Below, piece by piece: positions 44,799 through 53,988 of a DNA stretch of 64,000 bases. The position numbers and the translations under genes are program-made. Within the stretch, counting starts at the first letter, position 1. Every line of letters starts with the position of its first letter. The stretch is from Bradyrhizobium sp. CCGB12 (GTDB lineage: Bacteria > Pseudomonadota > Alphaproteobacteria > Rhizobiales > Xanthobacteraceae), in NCBI RefSeq assembly GCF_024199845.1, contig NZ_JANADO010000001.1, forward strand, positions 5,270,001 through 5,334,000, written 5' to 3'. The notes beneath the pieces are model-generated. The model saw only the letters and a program-made list of their open reading frames with translations. It had not been told where the DNA came from and searched no databases.

Positions 44799-44835
44799 CA
44801 ATTGCAGTCCAGAACCACTTTCATCGTCCAAGCCA

Positions 44836-45381
44836 TCACAGTCCGAGGCACTCCCGGATATCCAGCATGCTGCGCCGGAGCCATGTCTTCACCGTGTTGA
44901 CGGGCGCGGCGAACTTCTCCGCCAGTTGCTCGCGGCTCCAGCCGTTGTAATAGGCGAGAAGCACGAGCTTTTGACGGTCCGGCTCGAGCCGGCCGATACA
45001 TTCCAGGAGCCGCTTCAACTCCTCGGTCATTTCCCGGCGCGCCAGCGGATCGGGACTGTCGGCGGCCACCTCCATCGCCTGAGGCTCTTCCTCGATGGAG
45101 GCTTCCGATTTCTTGCGCACCACGTCGATCGCACGGTTGCGCGCGATCGACGCCATCCACGTGATCGGCGAGGACAGAGCCGGATTGAACTGGCCGGCGC
45201 CGTTCCAGATCTTGACGTAGGTCTCCTGGATGACCTCCTCTGAAAGATCCTGACGGCGCAAGATACGGAGCACGACGCCATAGAGTTTCGCGCGCGTGGC
45301 GACGTAGAGGCGCTCGAACGCGGCCTGATCGCCCTTCGCCACCGCCTCAATCAGCCCGACCAGCTCTGCTGGCGTCAGCAT
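44836..45381 (-). CDS. ECF RNA polymerase sigma factor
   Basis: A protein of 181 residues. Region 2 has DQAAFERLYVATRAKLYGVV, EVIQETYVKIW and SPITWMASIARNRAIDVVRK; region 4 has LVLLAYYNGWSREQLAEKFA with VNTVKTWLRRSMLDIRECLG. It is of the SigK-like class that pairs with RskA-type anti-sigma factors, whose gene follows immediately. It directs a regulon probably linked to envelope or oxidative stress; the recognition sequence is not deducible here. Confidence 0.94.
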   Translation of the reverse strand: MLTPAELVGLIEAVAKGDQAAFERLYVATRAKLYGVVLRILRRQDLSEEVIQETYVKIWNGAGQFNPALSSPITWMASIARNRAIDVVRKKSEASIEEEPQAMEVAADSPDPLARREMTEELKRLLECIGRLEPDRQKLVLLAYYNGWSREQLAEKFAAPVNTVKTWLRRSMLDIRECLGL

Positions 45382-45500
45382 TCAGTCCCCCGACACGCGG
45401 CCCGTCGCGTCCCGCGCAAGCCCTGGCACCGCACCACCATAGCGCGCGACAAAGCCGACCACCAAGGGGCGCGGCGCCACACTGTGGACAGCACATACGA

Positions 45501-45526
45501 AAACCCGGACCTTGCGGTCCGGGTTT
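45501..45526. terminator. Terminator after fliJ
   Basis: AAACCCGGACC and GGTCCGGGTTT form an 11-bp stem with a TTGC loop. Read on the minus strand it is followed by TTCG and lies 35 bases after the fliJ stop, and it can also work in the other direction. Confidence 0.75.
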
Positions 45527-45560
45527 CGCGGATTTCTCGGTGGTCTGGCTGTCGGCGCCG

Positions 45561-45980
45561 TCAGGCGACGGCGCCGATGCGGGCGCGCATCAGGCCGATG
45601 CTGTCGAGGTCGGCCTGCTCGCGGGCGTTTTCCTCGGCGCGTTCGCGGGCCTGGTCGCGCTCGTCGAGCAGCTCGACCTTCTTGAGCTCCTCGAAGGCCT
45701 CGGCCAACGCGGCCTTGGCTTCGTCGAGCTGGCCCTTGAGCTCGTCGGCCGAGCGGGTCAGGTTCTCGCGGCGCTGGATCGCGGCCTTGGCATAGGTCGG
45801 ATAGGCGAAGTGCGAGGGATCGTTGATCCCGGCACGCTCCTGCTCGGTCTGGATCTCGCGCTCGAGATCGACCGACATCCGCTGGAAGTCGGCGATCATG
45901 GTCTCGATCTGGGTGACCCGGCGGCGCTTCTCGTCGACCTGAAACTTCTTCAGGCGGATGAGGGTATCACGTGACTTCAT
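45561..45980 (-). CDS. fliJ: Flagellar export chaperone/stalk protein FliJ
   Basis: A protein of 139 residues, almost entirely coiled coil: RLKKFQVDEKRRRVTQIETM at the start, then ERAEENAREQADLDSIGLMR. Length and pattern match FliJ, the stalk between the FliI ATPase ring and the FlhA gate. The gene follows fliI by 120 bases, the usual order. Confidence 0.9.
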   Translation of the reverse strand: MKSRDTLIRLKKFQVDEKRRRVTQIETMIADFQRMSVDLEREIQTEQERAGINDPSHFAYPTYAKAAIQRRENLTRSADELKGQLDEAKAALAEAFEELKKVELLDERDQARERAEENAREQADLDSIGLMRARIGAVA

Positions 45981-46100
45981 CGACTCGTACTCCCCAGAAG
46001 TCCCCTCGCTGCACGTGGGACGTCACCGGTCTCCCCACAGGCCCGACTGGGCCAAGACCGGCGCTGCTACTCTGTGTGATGGGATGATGACCTGACAAAG

Positions 46101-47426
46101 TTAGCGTTCCGTTTCCAAATTACCGAGGATTTGCGCCAACTGGCGGTAGCCGTCCGCGAGTGATGCATTTTCGTCTTTGCGCTGGCGCAGGAAGGTCTCC
46201 AGCGGCTCGTGCAGGCGGATCGCCTCGTCGACCTCGGGGCTGGAGCCGGCCCGGTAGGCACCGAGCCGGATCAACTCCTCCATGTCGGCATAGGTCGCCA
46301 TCACCTGCCGTGCCCGCTGGATGGTCGGCCAGAATTGCGGATCGGCCGATTTCGGCATGGTGCGGGAGACGGATTTGAGGATGTTGATGGCGGGGTAGCG
46401 GCCGCGCTCGGCGATCGAGCGCTGCATCACGATATGGCCGTCGAGGATACCGCGGACGGCATCCGCAATCGGCTCGTTATGGTCGTCGCCGTCGACCAGC
46501 ACCGTGAAGATCGCGGTGATGGCGCCCTCCCCCAGGCCCGGCCCTGCGCGCTCCAAGAGCTTCGGCAGCTCGGTGAACACGGTCGGCGTGTAGCCCTTGG
46601 CGGTCGGCGGCTCGCCGGCGGACAGACCGATCTCGCGCTGGGCCATGGCGAAGCGCGTCACCGAGTCCATCAGGCAGAGCACGTCCTTGTCCTCGTCGCG
46701 AAAATACTCCGCGACCGCGAGCGTGAGATACGCGGCTTGGCGGCGCATCAGCGCCGGCTCGTCCGAGGTCGCGACCACCACGACGGAACGCGCAAGACCC
46801 TCCTCGCCGAGATCGTCCTGCAAGAACTCCTGCACCTCGCGGCCGCGTTCGCCAATCAGCCCGATGACGCTGACCGCGGCATCGACGTTGCGCGCCAGCA
46901 TCGACAGCAGCACCGACTTGCCGACGCCGGAGCCTGCGAAGATACCCATGCGCTGGCCGCGGCAGCAGGTGAGAAAGGTGTTCATCGCGCGCACACCAAG
47001 ATCGAGCGGCGCGCCGACGCGCTTGCGCGAATGCGCCGGTGGCGGCGTATTGCGGAACGGCATCGGCGAGGAACCTTGCGGCAACGGCCCCTTGCCATCG
47101 ATCGGCTCGCCCAGCGCATTGACCACGCGGCCGAACCAGGCCGCTGACGGCCGCACTTGATTGGCAGCATTGGCGATGACCGCCTTGCAGCCGCGGCGCA
47201 CGCCGTCGAGGCCGGCGAACGGCATCACGACAGCATTGTTGCCGGAGAAGCCGATCACCTCGCAGGGGATGGAGCGATTGGCGCCGGTCTCGATCACCAG
47301 TCGCGCGCCGACCGACATGGCGTGAATAGGACCGGCGACCTCGACCATCAGGCCGCGCACGCCGACCACGCGGCCATAGATGTTGACGCCGTCGATGTCG
47401 CCGATCTGTTCGGCCAACGCCTTCAT
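46101..47426 (-). CDS. fliI: Flagellum-specific export ATPase FliI
   Basis: A protein of 441 residues. Walker A is [20 protein letters not shown], Walker B is [13 protein letters not shown], and the F1-beta-like [20 protein letters not shown] follows the first. The C-terminal [20 protein letters not shown] is typical of FliI. It energises entry of export substrates into the flagellar type III channel. The 5' region, shared with ctrA divergently, has a near-consensus CtrA box at 47512. Confidence 0.95.
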   Translation of the reverse strand: MKALAEQIGDIDGVNIYGRVVGVRGLMVEVAGPIHAMSVGARLVIETGANRSIPCEVIGFSGNNAVVMPFAGLDGVRRGCKAVIANAANQVRPSAAWFGRVVNALGEPIDGKGPLPQGSSPMPFRNTPPPAHSRKRVGAPLDLGVRAMNTFLTCCRGQRMGIFAGSGVGKSVLLSMLARNVDAAVSVIGLIGERGREVQEFLQDDLGEEGLARSVVVVATSDEPALMRRQAAYLTLAVAEYFRDEDKDVLCLMDSVTRFAMAQREIGLSAGEPPTAKGYTPTVFTELPKLLERAGPGLGEGAITAIFTVLVDGDDHNEPIADAVRGILDGHIVMQRSIAERGRYPAINILKSVSRTMPKSADPQFWPTIQRARQVMATYADMEELIRLGAYRAGSSPEVDEAIRLHEPLETFLRQRKDENASLADGYRQLAQILGNLETER

Positions 47427-47511
47427 AGATGAGCCTTCATAAGGGGCGCGCCTTCGCGATCCGGGGCTTCACGGTGAAAACCTTAAGTTTCGCCATATTT
47501 CTGAACGGCGC

Positions 47512-47526
47512 TTAACTTCGTGTTTA
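47512..47526 (-). promoter_or_regulatory. Candidate CtrA box before fliI
   Basis: On the minus strand it reads TAAA-N7-TTAA, one base from the TTAA-N7-TTAA core. It is 86 bases upstream of the fliI ATG, in the region shared with ctrA. Confidence 0.45.
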
Positions 47527-47570
47527 CCCGCATCATTAATCATTGCGTCACTGTCTTTGAGACTGAGCGT

Positions 47571-47762
47571 GACTCCCCTTCAGAAGAAGGCTGAGTCGCG
47601 GGAGTCGGTTAGGCCCGTCTCTTAAAGTGGAACTTGAACGGAATCGGGTGACGAAAGCTGCTTCACTCGCAAGACCTTAGGGCGATTCGACAAAAATTGC
47701 ACCGGGAGGACTTGCGTTCCAGAATCAGAGTTTGTTAACCATCTGTTGTCAGGATCCGAATC
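47571..47762. promoter_or_regulatory. Cluster of seven GANTC sites upstream of ctrA
   Basis: GANTC, the CcrM methylation site, occurs at 47571, 47593, 47602, 47641, 47684, 47722 and 47758, all in the region between fliI and ctrA. Less than one would be expected by chance in 192 bases. A half CtrA site TTAACCAT lies at 47735-47742. In Caulobacter one ctrA promoter is silenced by GANTC methylation, so methylation control is likely here as well. The rest of the 415-base gap shows no gene. Confidence 0.7.
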
Positions 47763-47841
47763 AGTTGTTCAAAGGCGTTTTGTTGAGTGCCGCGAATGCG
47801 GCCGACCTGACGCCCAGGAGCGGCGACTATGGGGAACTGGC

Positions 47842-48543
<702 letters not shown>

Positions 48544-48592
48544 CCTTAAGTTTACGTCGCGAGCCCCCGGGGCTCGCTCCTCCCAGCCTGGA

Positions 48593-48622
48593 CCCCGCCG
48601 CAAATGGCGGGGTTTTGTTTTT
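48593..48622 (+). terminator. Rho-independent terminator of ctrA
   Basis: CCCCGCC (48593-48599) pairs with GGCGGGG (48606-48612), followed by TTTTGTTTTT. A second hairpin, GCGAGCC with GGCTCGC around 48559, precedes it. Confidence 0.92.
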
Positions 48623-48708
48623 GGGGACACGCAGGAGGTTTCATCACCCTCCAGCCGTTGAACCGCTATCCTCCTCCCGCCGACGAATGGTCGCTGCACG
48701 ATGGGGGA

Positions 48709-49116
48709 ATGATGATCCTGCAATCACTCGCCGGCCTGCCCGCCTTCCTGGTCTATTTCTGCACCGGGCTGATCGCGATCGTGGCCTATCTGTTCGTCTA
48801 CACTCGCATCACGGCGCATAACGAGTTCCAGCTCATCCGCGACAACGAGCCGGCCGCCGCGATTGCGCTCGGCCTCAGCCTGCTCGGCTTCGTGTCGCCG
48901 CTGGTCAGCGCCATCGCACATTCGGCCAACGTGCTGGACTGCCTGATCTGGGCGACGATCGCGCTGATCGTTCAGGTCATCGTGTTCTTTCTGGTGAGAG
49001 TGCCGGTGCCGAACCTGTCTGCGCGGATCGCCGCCGGCGAGCTTGCACCGGCAATCTGGCTCGGTCTGTCCTCGCTCGCCGCGGGCCTGCTGAACGCCGC
49101 CAGCATGATCTATTAA
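48709..49116 (+). CDS. DUF350 membrane protein (YjfL-like)
   Basis: A protein of 135 residues with four membrane helices, in the order of the DUF350 pairs: LPAFLVYFCTGLIAIVAYLF, IALGLSLLGFVSPLVSAIAH, IWATIALIVQVIVFFLVRVP and AIWLGLSSLAAGLLNAASM. Start is ATG 48709 or 48712. It is followed by a DUF1190-like gene and a glutathionylspermidine-synthase-like gene, the same three-gene order as E. coli yjfL-yjfM-yjfC. The function of the set is unknown. Confidence 0.85.
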   Translation: MMILQSLAGLPAFLVYFCTGLIAIVAYLFVYTRITAHNEFQLIRDNEPAAAIALGLSLLGFVSPLVSAIAHSANVLDCLIWATIALIVQVIVFFLVRVPVPNLSARIAAGELAPAIWLGLSSLAAGLLNAASMIY

Positions 49117-49117
49117 A

Positions 49118-49507
49118 ATGCCCGACAAACCTTCCAGAAAAGAGTTCGGCAAGCGCGGACCGGTGGCCGAGCCACCGGCCATGCGGCCGCCGGTGAAGCG
49201 CTCCGGCCATGTCGCTCTGCTGGTGATGGGCACGATCGCGGTCGGCACCACCGCCTACACGCTGATGCCGCGTCAGACCTGCGAGACCTCTCCTGGCGCC
49301 GCGCCGGGGCAGACGACCACGACGTGCAGCAGTAGCAGCAGCAGTTCGTCAGGCGGCAGCAGCTCGCGCTGGTCGTCGCGATCGAGCTTCTTCAGCAGCG
49401 ATTCCTCGAGCCATTCCTCGTCGGGAACGTCGTCCGATTCCGGCCACAGCAGCGTGAGCCGCGGCGGCTTCGGCTCGTTCGGCCACGGCTTCTCGGGCGG
49501 CGGCTAG
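49118..49507 (+). CDS. Ser-rich membrane-anchored protein (DUF1190/YgiB-like)
   Basis: A protein of 129 residues. A basic N-terminus is followed by one hydrophobic segment (HVALLVMGTIAVGTTAYTLM), two Cys residues and a low-complexity tail of Ser, Gly and aromatic residues ending GFGSFGHGFSGGG. Start is one base after the DUF350 stop. The tail resembles the end of YgiB/YjfM proteins but the whole is shorter than those (about 220), so the family call rests mainly on position between DUF350 and the ATP-grasp gene. Confidence 0.7.
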   Translation: MPDKPSRKEFGKRGPVAEPPAMRPPVKRSGHVALLVMGTIAVGTTAYTLMPRQTCETSPGAAPGQTTTTCSSSSSSSSGGSSSRWSSRSSFFSSDSSSHSSSGTSSDSGHSSVSRGGFGSFGHGFSGGG

Positions 49508-49579
49508 CGCATGATCCGGAAAAGCGGGCACCGGGTTTCCCTCGCGACAAGCGCGGAACGCGTTTGCGCGGAGATCATG
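49508..49579. repeat. Intergenic repeat, GCATGATC ... GATCATGC
   Basis: The ends GCATGATC (49508-49515) and GATCATGC (49572-49579) are inverted, with GGAAAAGCGGGCACCGG inside. I recognise this as a common Bradyrhizobium intergenic element. It starts at the base after the upstream stop codon, inside the presumed operon. Confidence 0.65.
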
Positions 49580-49592
49580 CGCAGGAAATAAC

Positions 49593-50753
49593 ATGCAGCG
49601 CATCACCTGTCTCGAGCGCGACGACTGGCGAGAAACCGCAGCGCAATGCGGTTTCGTCTTCCACACCATCGACGGCGAACGCTATTGGGACGAGCGCGCC
49701 TATTACGGCTTTACCCTCGACGAGATCGAACACGGCATCGAGACGCCGACCGGCGAGATCGACGCGATGTGCCTGGAGCTTGCCGGCCGCGTCATCGGCG
49801 ACGAGCGCTACTTGCGGCGCTTGAAGATACCGGAAGCGTTCTGGAGCCTGATCGCAGAGAGCTGGGCGCGCGGCGACCGCAGCCTCTACGGCCGGCTCGA
49901 TCTGAAGTTCGACGGCAAAGGTCCGGCAAAGCTGCTCGAATACAACGCGGATACGCCGACATCGATCTTCGAGGCTGCGGTATTCCAATGGACCTGGCTC
50001 GAACAAGCGATCGAACGGCGCATCATCCCGTCGCGTTCCGATCAATTCAACTCCATCCACGAGCGGCTGATCGCGGCGTGGAAGGAGATTGCTAGCGGCC
50101 GCCACATCCACCTCGCCGGCATCACCGGCAATGAGGAAGACGCCGGCACGCTCGCTTATCTCGAAGACACCGCGCGCCAGGCGGGGCTCTCAACCACGCT
50201 GCTCGACATCGAGGAGGTCGGCTGGCGCGATGAGGGTGGCGGGTTCGTCGATCTCGACGATCGCGATATCGCACTCGCCTTCAAGCTCTATCCCTGGGAG
50301 TGGATGTTTCACGACGCCTTCGGCGCAAAGCTCAAGGACGCGCCGACGCTCTGGATCGAGCCGCCGTGGAAGGCGGTGCTCTCCAACAAGGGCATCCTGC
50401 CGCTGCTGTGGGAGATGTTTCCGAACCATCCCAATCTGCTGCCGGCCTTCTTCGAAGACGATCCGCGCGCCGCTGAACTCGGAACCTCCTATGTGCGCAA
50501 GCCGCTGCTGTCGCGCGAGGGCGCCAACGTCACGCTGGTGTCGGGCGGCACGCCGGTCGACGAGCAAACGGGTCCCTACGGCGCCGAAGGTTTCGTGCGG
50601 CAGGCACTGTCACCGCTGCCGAATTTCTCGGGCTTCTATCCGGTGATTGGAAGCTGGCTGGTGAGCCACGAACCCTGCGGCCTGTCGATCCGCGAGGACG
50701 AGAGCCCGATCACGGGCAACCGCTCGCGATTTCTGCCGCATGCGATTTTGTGA
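49593..50753 (+). CDS. Glutathionylspermidine synthase-like ATP-grasp protein (YjfC/YgiC)
   Basis: A protein of 386 residues, the length of YgiC/YjfC, which equal the C-terminal ligase half of E. coli Gss without its amidase. Key pieces are YGRLDLKFDGKGPAKLLEYN, NADTPTSIFEAAVFQWTW, YPWEWMFHDAFG, KGILPLLWEMFPNHPNLLPA and YVRKPLLSREGANV. An ATP-dependent ligation of an amine to a peptide or acid is expected. With the DUF350 and DUF1190-like genes it forms a conserved trio of unknown purpose. AGGAAA precedes the ATG. Confidence 0.9.
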   Translation: MQRITCLERDDWRETAAQCGFVFHTIDGERYWDERAYYGFTLDEIEHGIETPTGEIDAMCLELAGRVIGDERYLRRLKIPEAFWSLIAESWARGDRSLYGRLDLKFDGKGPAKLLEYNADTPTSIFEAAVFQWTWLEQAIERRIIPSRSDQFNSIHERLIAAWKEIASGRHIHLAGITGNEEDAGTLAYLEDTARQAGLSTTLLDIEEVGWRDEGGGFVDLDDRDIALAFKLYPWEWMFHDAFGAKLKDAPTLWIEPPWKAVLSNKGILPLLWEMFPNHPNLLPAFFEDDPRAAELGTSYVRKPLLSREGANVTLVSGGTPVDEQTGPYGAEGFVRQALSPLPNFSGFYPVIGSWLVSHEPCGLSIREDESPITGNRSRFLPHAIL

Positions 50754-50766
50754 GGCGCGTTCTTTC

Positions 50767-50914
50767 CCTCTCCCCTTGTGGAAGAGGGTGGCTCGCCGCG
50801 ATAGCGGCGAGACGGGTGAGGGGTCTCTATCCTCACACACATCTCGCATTGGAGTTTGCTGAAGCAACCCCTCATCCGGCGCTTCGCGCCACCTTCTCCC
50901 ACAAGGGGAGAAGG
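50767..50914. repeat. Long intergenic inverted repeat (CTCTCCCCTTGTGG family)
   Basis: Outer arms CTCTCCCCTTGTGG and CCACAAGGGGAGAAGG enclose further pairs (CTCGCCGC/GCGGCGAG and GGTGAGGGGT / ACCCCTCATCC). It lies between convergent genes and matches a widespread alphaproteobacterial repeat type. Confidence 0.75.
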
Positions 50915-50921
50915 AAGAAAA

Positions 50922-51794
50922 TCACCTCGCCGCGGCGATCTTCATTGACGGAGGCATCAATCCGCCCATCGGACGGCCGGAGCGCACGGGGTTGAGCTGG
51001 TAGAGACCGCGGCGCTCAGTGATCGGGCGGAACGCATCGGTGATGCCGACGACGGATTCGGCGGCGCCAAGCAGCAGCGTGCCGTCGGCTTCCATCCCCT
51101 TCGCAATCCGCTCGAAGATCACCGCCTTGGTGTTCTGGTCGAAATAGATCAGCACGTTGCGGCAGAAGATCACGTCGAACGTGCCGAGATGGGAGAAGTC
51201 CTGCAGCAGATTGAGTTGGCGGAACTGCACCATCGCGCGAACGTCGGCATTGAGCTGCCAGACTTCACCAATTTGCGTGAAGTACTTCATCAGGTGCTGG
51301 ATCGGCAGGCCACGCTGCACCTCGAACTGGCTGTAGATGCCAGCCTTGGATTTCTCCAGCACCTCCTGCGACAGATCGGTGGCGACGATCTCGATGCGCC
51401 AGCCGGCGAACGCCGGACCCATCTCCTTCACGCACATCGCGATCGAATAGGGCTCCTGACCGGTCGACGACGCCGCCGACCAGATGCGCAGCGACTTGCG
51501 CGCCGCGCGCGCCTGGATCAGGCTCGGCAGGATCGACTCGCGCAGATGATCGAACGGAATCTTGTCGCGGTAGAAGAAGGTCTCGTTGGTGGTCATCGCC
51601 TCGACCACGTCGGTCGCAAGCCGGCCGTCGCCGTTCCTGATTTTCAGCACGAGATCGGGAATGCCTGACAGACTTGCCTTGCGCGCGAGCGGCAGCAGCC
51701 GGCTCTCGACCAGATATTGCTTGTCGGCGGAGAGATCGAGGCCGGAGCGTTCTTTCAGGAATTTGCGCAGATACTCGTAGTCAACCGGCGTCAC
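50922..51794 (-). CDS. cheR: Chemotaxis protein methyltransferase CheR
   Basis: A protein of 290 residues from GTG 51794, overlapping the cheB stop by four bases (GTGA), with GGGGGACC upstream. The N-terminal helical domain ([20 protein letters not shown]) precedes the SAM-binding domain: [51 protein letters not shown]. It methylates glutamates of chemoreceptors using SAM. It is the last gene of the chemotaxis operon. Confidence 0.95.
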   Translation of the reverse strand: MTPVDYEYLRKFLKERSGLDLSADKQYLVESRLLPLARKASLSGIPDLVLKIRNGDGRLATDVVEAMTTNETFFYRDKIPFDHLRESILPSLIQARAARKSLRIWSAASSTGQEPYSIAMCVKEMGPAFAGWRIEIVATDLSQEVLEKSKAGIYSQFEVQRGLPIQHLMKYFTQIGEVWQLNADVRAMVQFRQLNLLQDFSHLGTFDVIFCRNVLIYFDQNTKAVIFERIAKGMEADGTLLLGAAESVVGITDAFRPITERRGLYQLNPVRSGRPMGGLMPPSMKIAAAR

Positions 51795-52984
51795 GAGCGG
51801 TCCCCCGCGAACAGGCGACTGACCTTGGCGCCGATCTGGTTGAGCGGCAGGATCGCCGCGCAAATGCCGGCATTGGCGGCCGCGCCGGGCATGCCCCAGA
51901 CCACGCTGGAGGCTTCGTCCTGCGCGATGACGCTGCCGCCGGCTGCGACGATATCCTTTCCGCCGCGCATGCCGTCCGAGCCCATGCCCGTCAGGATCAC
52001 GGAGAGGATGCCGCCATGCCAGATGTCGATGGCGGACGTGAAGAGCGGATCGACCGCGGGCTTGCAGAAATTGACGGCGGGGCCGTCGTCGAGCGAGATC
52101 GCGACGTCCGCGCCGCTGCGCACGACGCGCATATGCTTGCCGCCGGGCGCAAGATAGATTCGTCCCGGCTTCACCGGCTCGCCGTCGACCGCCTCGGCCG
52201 CCGGCTTGCGGCTCGAACGCGCCAGATGCTCGGCGAGAATGGTCGTGAAGGTCGGCGGCATGTGCTGGGTGATCAGCACGGGGACGCGGTCGATCACCGG
52301 GCCGAGCTCGGTAACGAGCGCCATCAGCGCCTGGGGACCTCCGGTCGAGGAGCCGATCAGCAGCACCTTCGGTGTCTGGGTCGAGAACGGGCGCAGGGCC
52401 AGCGCTCCCGACGACGCATGCACGGCCGGTGCGGGCGCGGCGGGCCGCGCGACAACCGGTGCACGTGCGGTGGCCGGTGCGGGGCCGGCAGGCGCCAGCG
52501 GCGGGCTCGCAACCGCGGGCTTCCTGCGCAGGCGCGCGCCGAGATGGCGAATCTTCTGGATCAGATCGTGGTGGAAGATGTCCGCAGCCGACACCTCGCG
52601 CGTCGATTCCGGCTTCGGAATGTAGTCGGCCGCGCCGAGCGACAACGCCTTGAAGCTGATCTCCGCGTTGCGGCGGGTCAATGTCGAGGCCATGATGATG
52701 ACGAGATCGCGCTTCTTCGCCAGCAGCTTCGGCAGTGCCGACAGGCCGTCGAGCTCGGGCATTTCGATGTCGAGCACGGCGACATCGGGATTGATGCGTT
52801 CGATCTGGTTGACCGCCTCGAGCCCGGTGCGCAGCGAGGCCGCAACCTCCATGTCGTGCTCGGCACCGACCCAGCGCGAGATCAGACCGCGAATGACGAC
52901 GGAGTCGTCGACGATCATCACCCGCAGCGGCCCGGCTTCGCGCGACGAGCCCGTGGTCGAATTACCTGCGAACGCAACACTCAT
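51791..52984 (-). CDS. cheB: Protein-glutamate methylesterase CheB
   Basis: A protein of 397 residues. The receiver has [17 protein letters not shown] and phospho-Asp in [14 protein letters not shown] Pro/Ala-rich linker follows, then the esterase domain with the Ser of [14 protein letters not shown], the His of [11 protein letters not shown] and the Asp of [13 protein letters not shown]. It removes methyl groups from receptors and deamidates glutamines when phosphorylated by CheA. Coupled to cheR by overlap. Confidence 0.96.
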   Translation of the reverse strand: MSVAFAGNSTTGSSREAGPLRVMIVDDSVVIRGLISRWVGAEHDMEVAASLRTGLEAVNQIERINPDVAVLDIEMPELDGLSALPKLLAKKRDLVIIMASTLTRRNAEISFKALSLGAADYIPKPESTREVSAADIFHHDLIQKIRHLGARLRRKPAVASPPLAPAGPAPATARAPVVARPAAPAPAVHASSGALALRPFSTQTPKVLLIGSSTGGPQALMALVTELGPVIDRVPVLITQHMPPTFTTILAEHLARSSRKPAAEAVDGEPVKPGRIYLAPGGKHMRVVRSGADVAISLDDGPAVNFCKPAVDPLFTSAIDIWHGGILSVILTGMGSDGMRGGKDIVAAGGSVIAQDEASSVVWGMPGAAANAGICAAILPLNQIGAKVSRLFAGDRS

Positions 52985-53059
52985 TACTCACCAACTCAGA
53001 CTGAAACGGTTCAGTTGAAAACAAGCGCCGAAGGATCCGTTCAGCCTCCGGGCGATCGC

Positions 53060-53425
53060 TCAGATTAGGCCGACTTCCTGGAATTTCGCCGTCACGATGT
53101 CCTTGTCGAAGGGCTTCATGATGTACTCGTTGGCGCCGGCGTGCAGCGCACGCGCGATGTGCGCGACGTCGTTTTCTGTGGTGCAGAACACGACCTTGGG
53201 CTGGTCGCCACCGGGCATGCGCCGGAGATGGCCAAGGAACTCGTAACCATCCATCACGGGCATGTTCCAGTCGAGCAGCACCGCGTCGGGCAGGCCGCGC
53301 TTGCAGGCCTCCAACGCCTTCTCACCGTCCTCAGCTTCGAGGATCTGGAAGTCGAGACCCTCCAGGATCCGGCGCGCAACCTTGCGTATGACGCTGGAAT
53401 CATCAACGACGAGACAAGTTCGCAT
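53060..53425 (-). CDS. cheY: Chemotaxis response regulator CheY
   Basis: A protein of 121 residues from ATG 53425, a stand-alone receiver: MRTCLVVDDSSVIRKVARRI, phospho-Asp in AVLLDWNMPVMDGYEF, Thr of VVFCTTEND and Lys in YIMKPFDKD. It should carry the signal from CheA to the flagellar motor, or act as a phosphate sink. The frame continues upstream but no better start is seen. Confidence 0.94.
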   Translation of the reverse strand: MRTCLVVDDSSVIRKVARRILEGLDFQILEAEDGEKALEACKRGLPDAVLLDWNMPVMDGYEFLGHLRRMPGGDQPKVVFCTTENDVAHIARALHAGANEYIMKPFDKDIVTAKFQEVGLI

Positions 53426-53495
53426 GTGAACCTCTGCTTCCTCCCCTTTGCGGGGCACTTCCAATTGCAAGGCCGTCGGCGGCAATGCCGCCGTA

Positions 53496-53966
53496 TCAGG
53501 CCGCCATCATCTCGGGCGCGAGCTCGAGGACGCGATCGACGTCGAGGACGACCATGAGCTGACCGTCGAGACGGTGGACGCCGCCGGCGAGCTTGGCCAT
53601 GCGGGGGTCGAGGTTGACGGGGTTGTCTTCCTTGCCGTCCTCGGGCAGGCGCAGCACCTCGCCGATCTGGTCGATCAAGAGGCCGTAGGATTCGCCGCGC
53701 AGGTCGACGCCGACCGCCATCGGCACCTTGCCGTCCTCGGCCTTGGGCAGGCCGAGCCGGGCGCGCATGTCGACCACGGTGACGATGCGGCCGCGCAGAT
53801 TGAGGACGCCCGCGATCTCGCGCGAGGACAAGGGCACGCGGGTGACGCGCTCGGGCATGAACACGTCCTGGACGCGCGAGATCGGCAGGCCGAACAGCTG
53901 GCCGCCGATCATCGCGGTGACGTACTCGACCATGGCGCCCTCGCCCACTTGCGTCTTCTTGCTCAT
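53496..53966 (-). CDS. cheW: Chemotaxis adaptor CheW
   Basis: A protein of 156 residues with the SH3-like CheW fold: EYVTAMIGGQLFGLPISRVQ, ERVTRVPLSSREIAGVLNLR, GRIVTVVDMRARLGLP. It joins receptors to CheA at the membrane. It lies 22 bases after cheA and before cheY. Confidence 0.95.
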   Translation of the reverse strand: MSKKTQVGEGAMVEYVTAMIGGQLFGLPISRVQDVFMPERVTRVPLSSREIAGVLNLRGRIVTVVDMRARLGLPKAEDGKVPMAVGVDLRGESYGLLIDQIGEVLRLPEDGKEDNPVNLDPRMAKLAGGVHRLDGQLMVVLDVDRVLELAPEMMAA

Positions 53967-53988
53967 CTCGTCTCTCCTCAGGTCCTGC

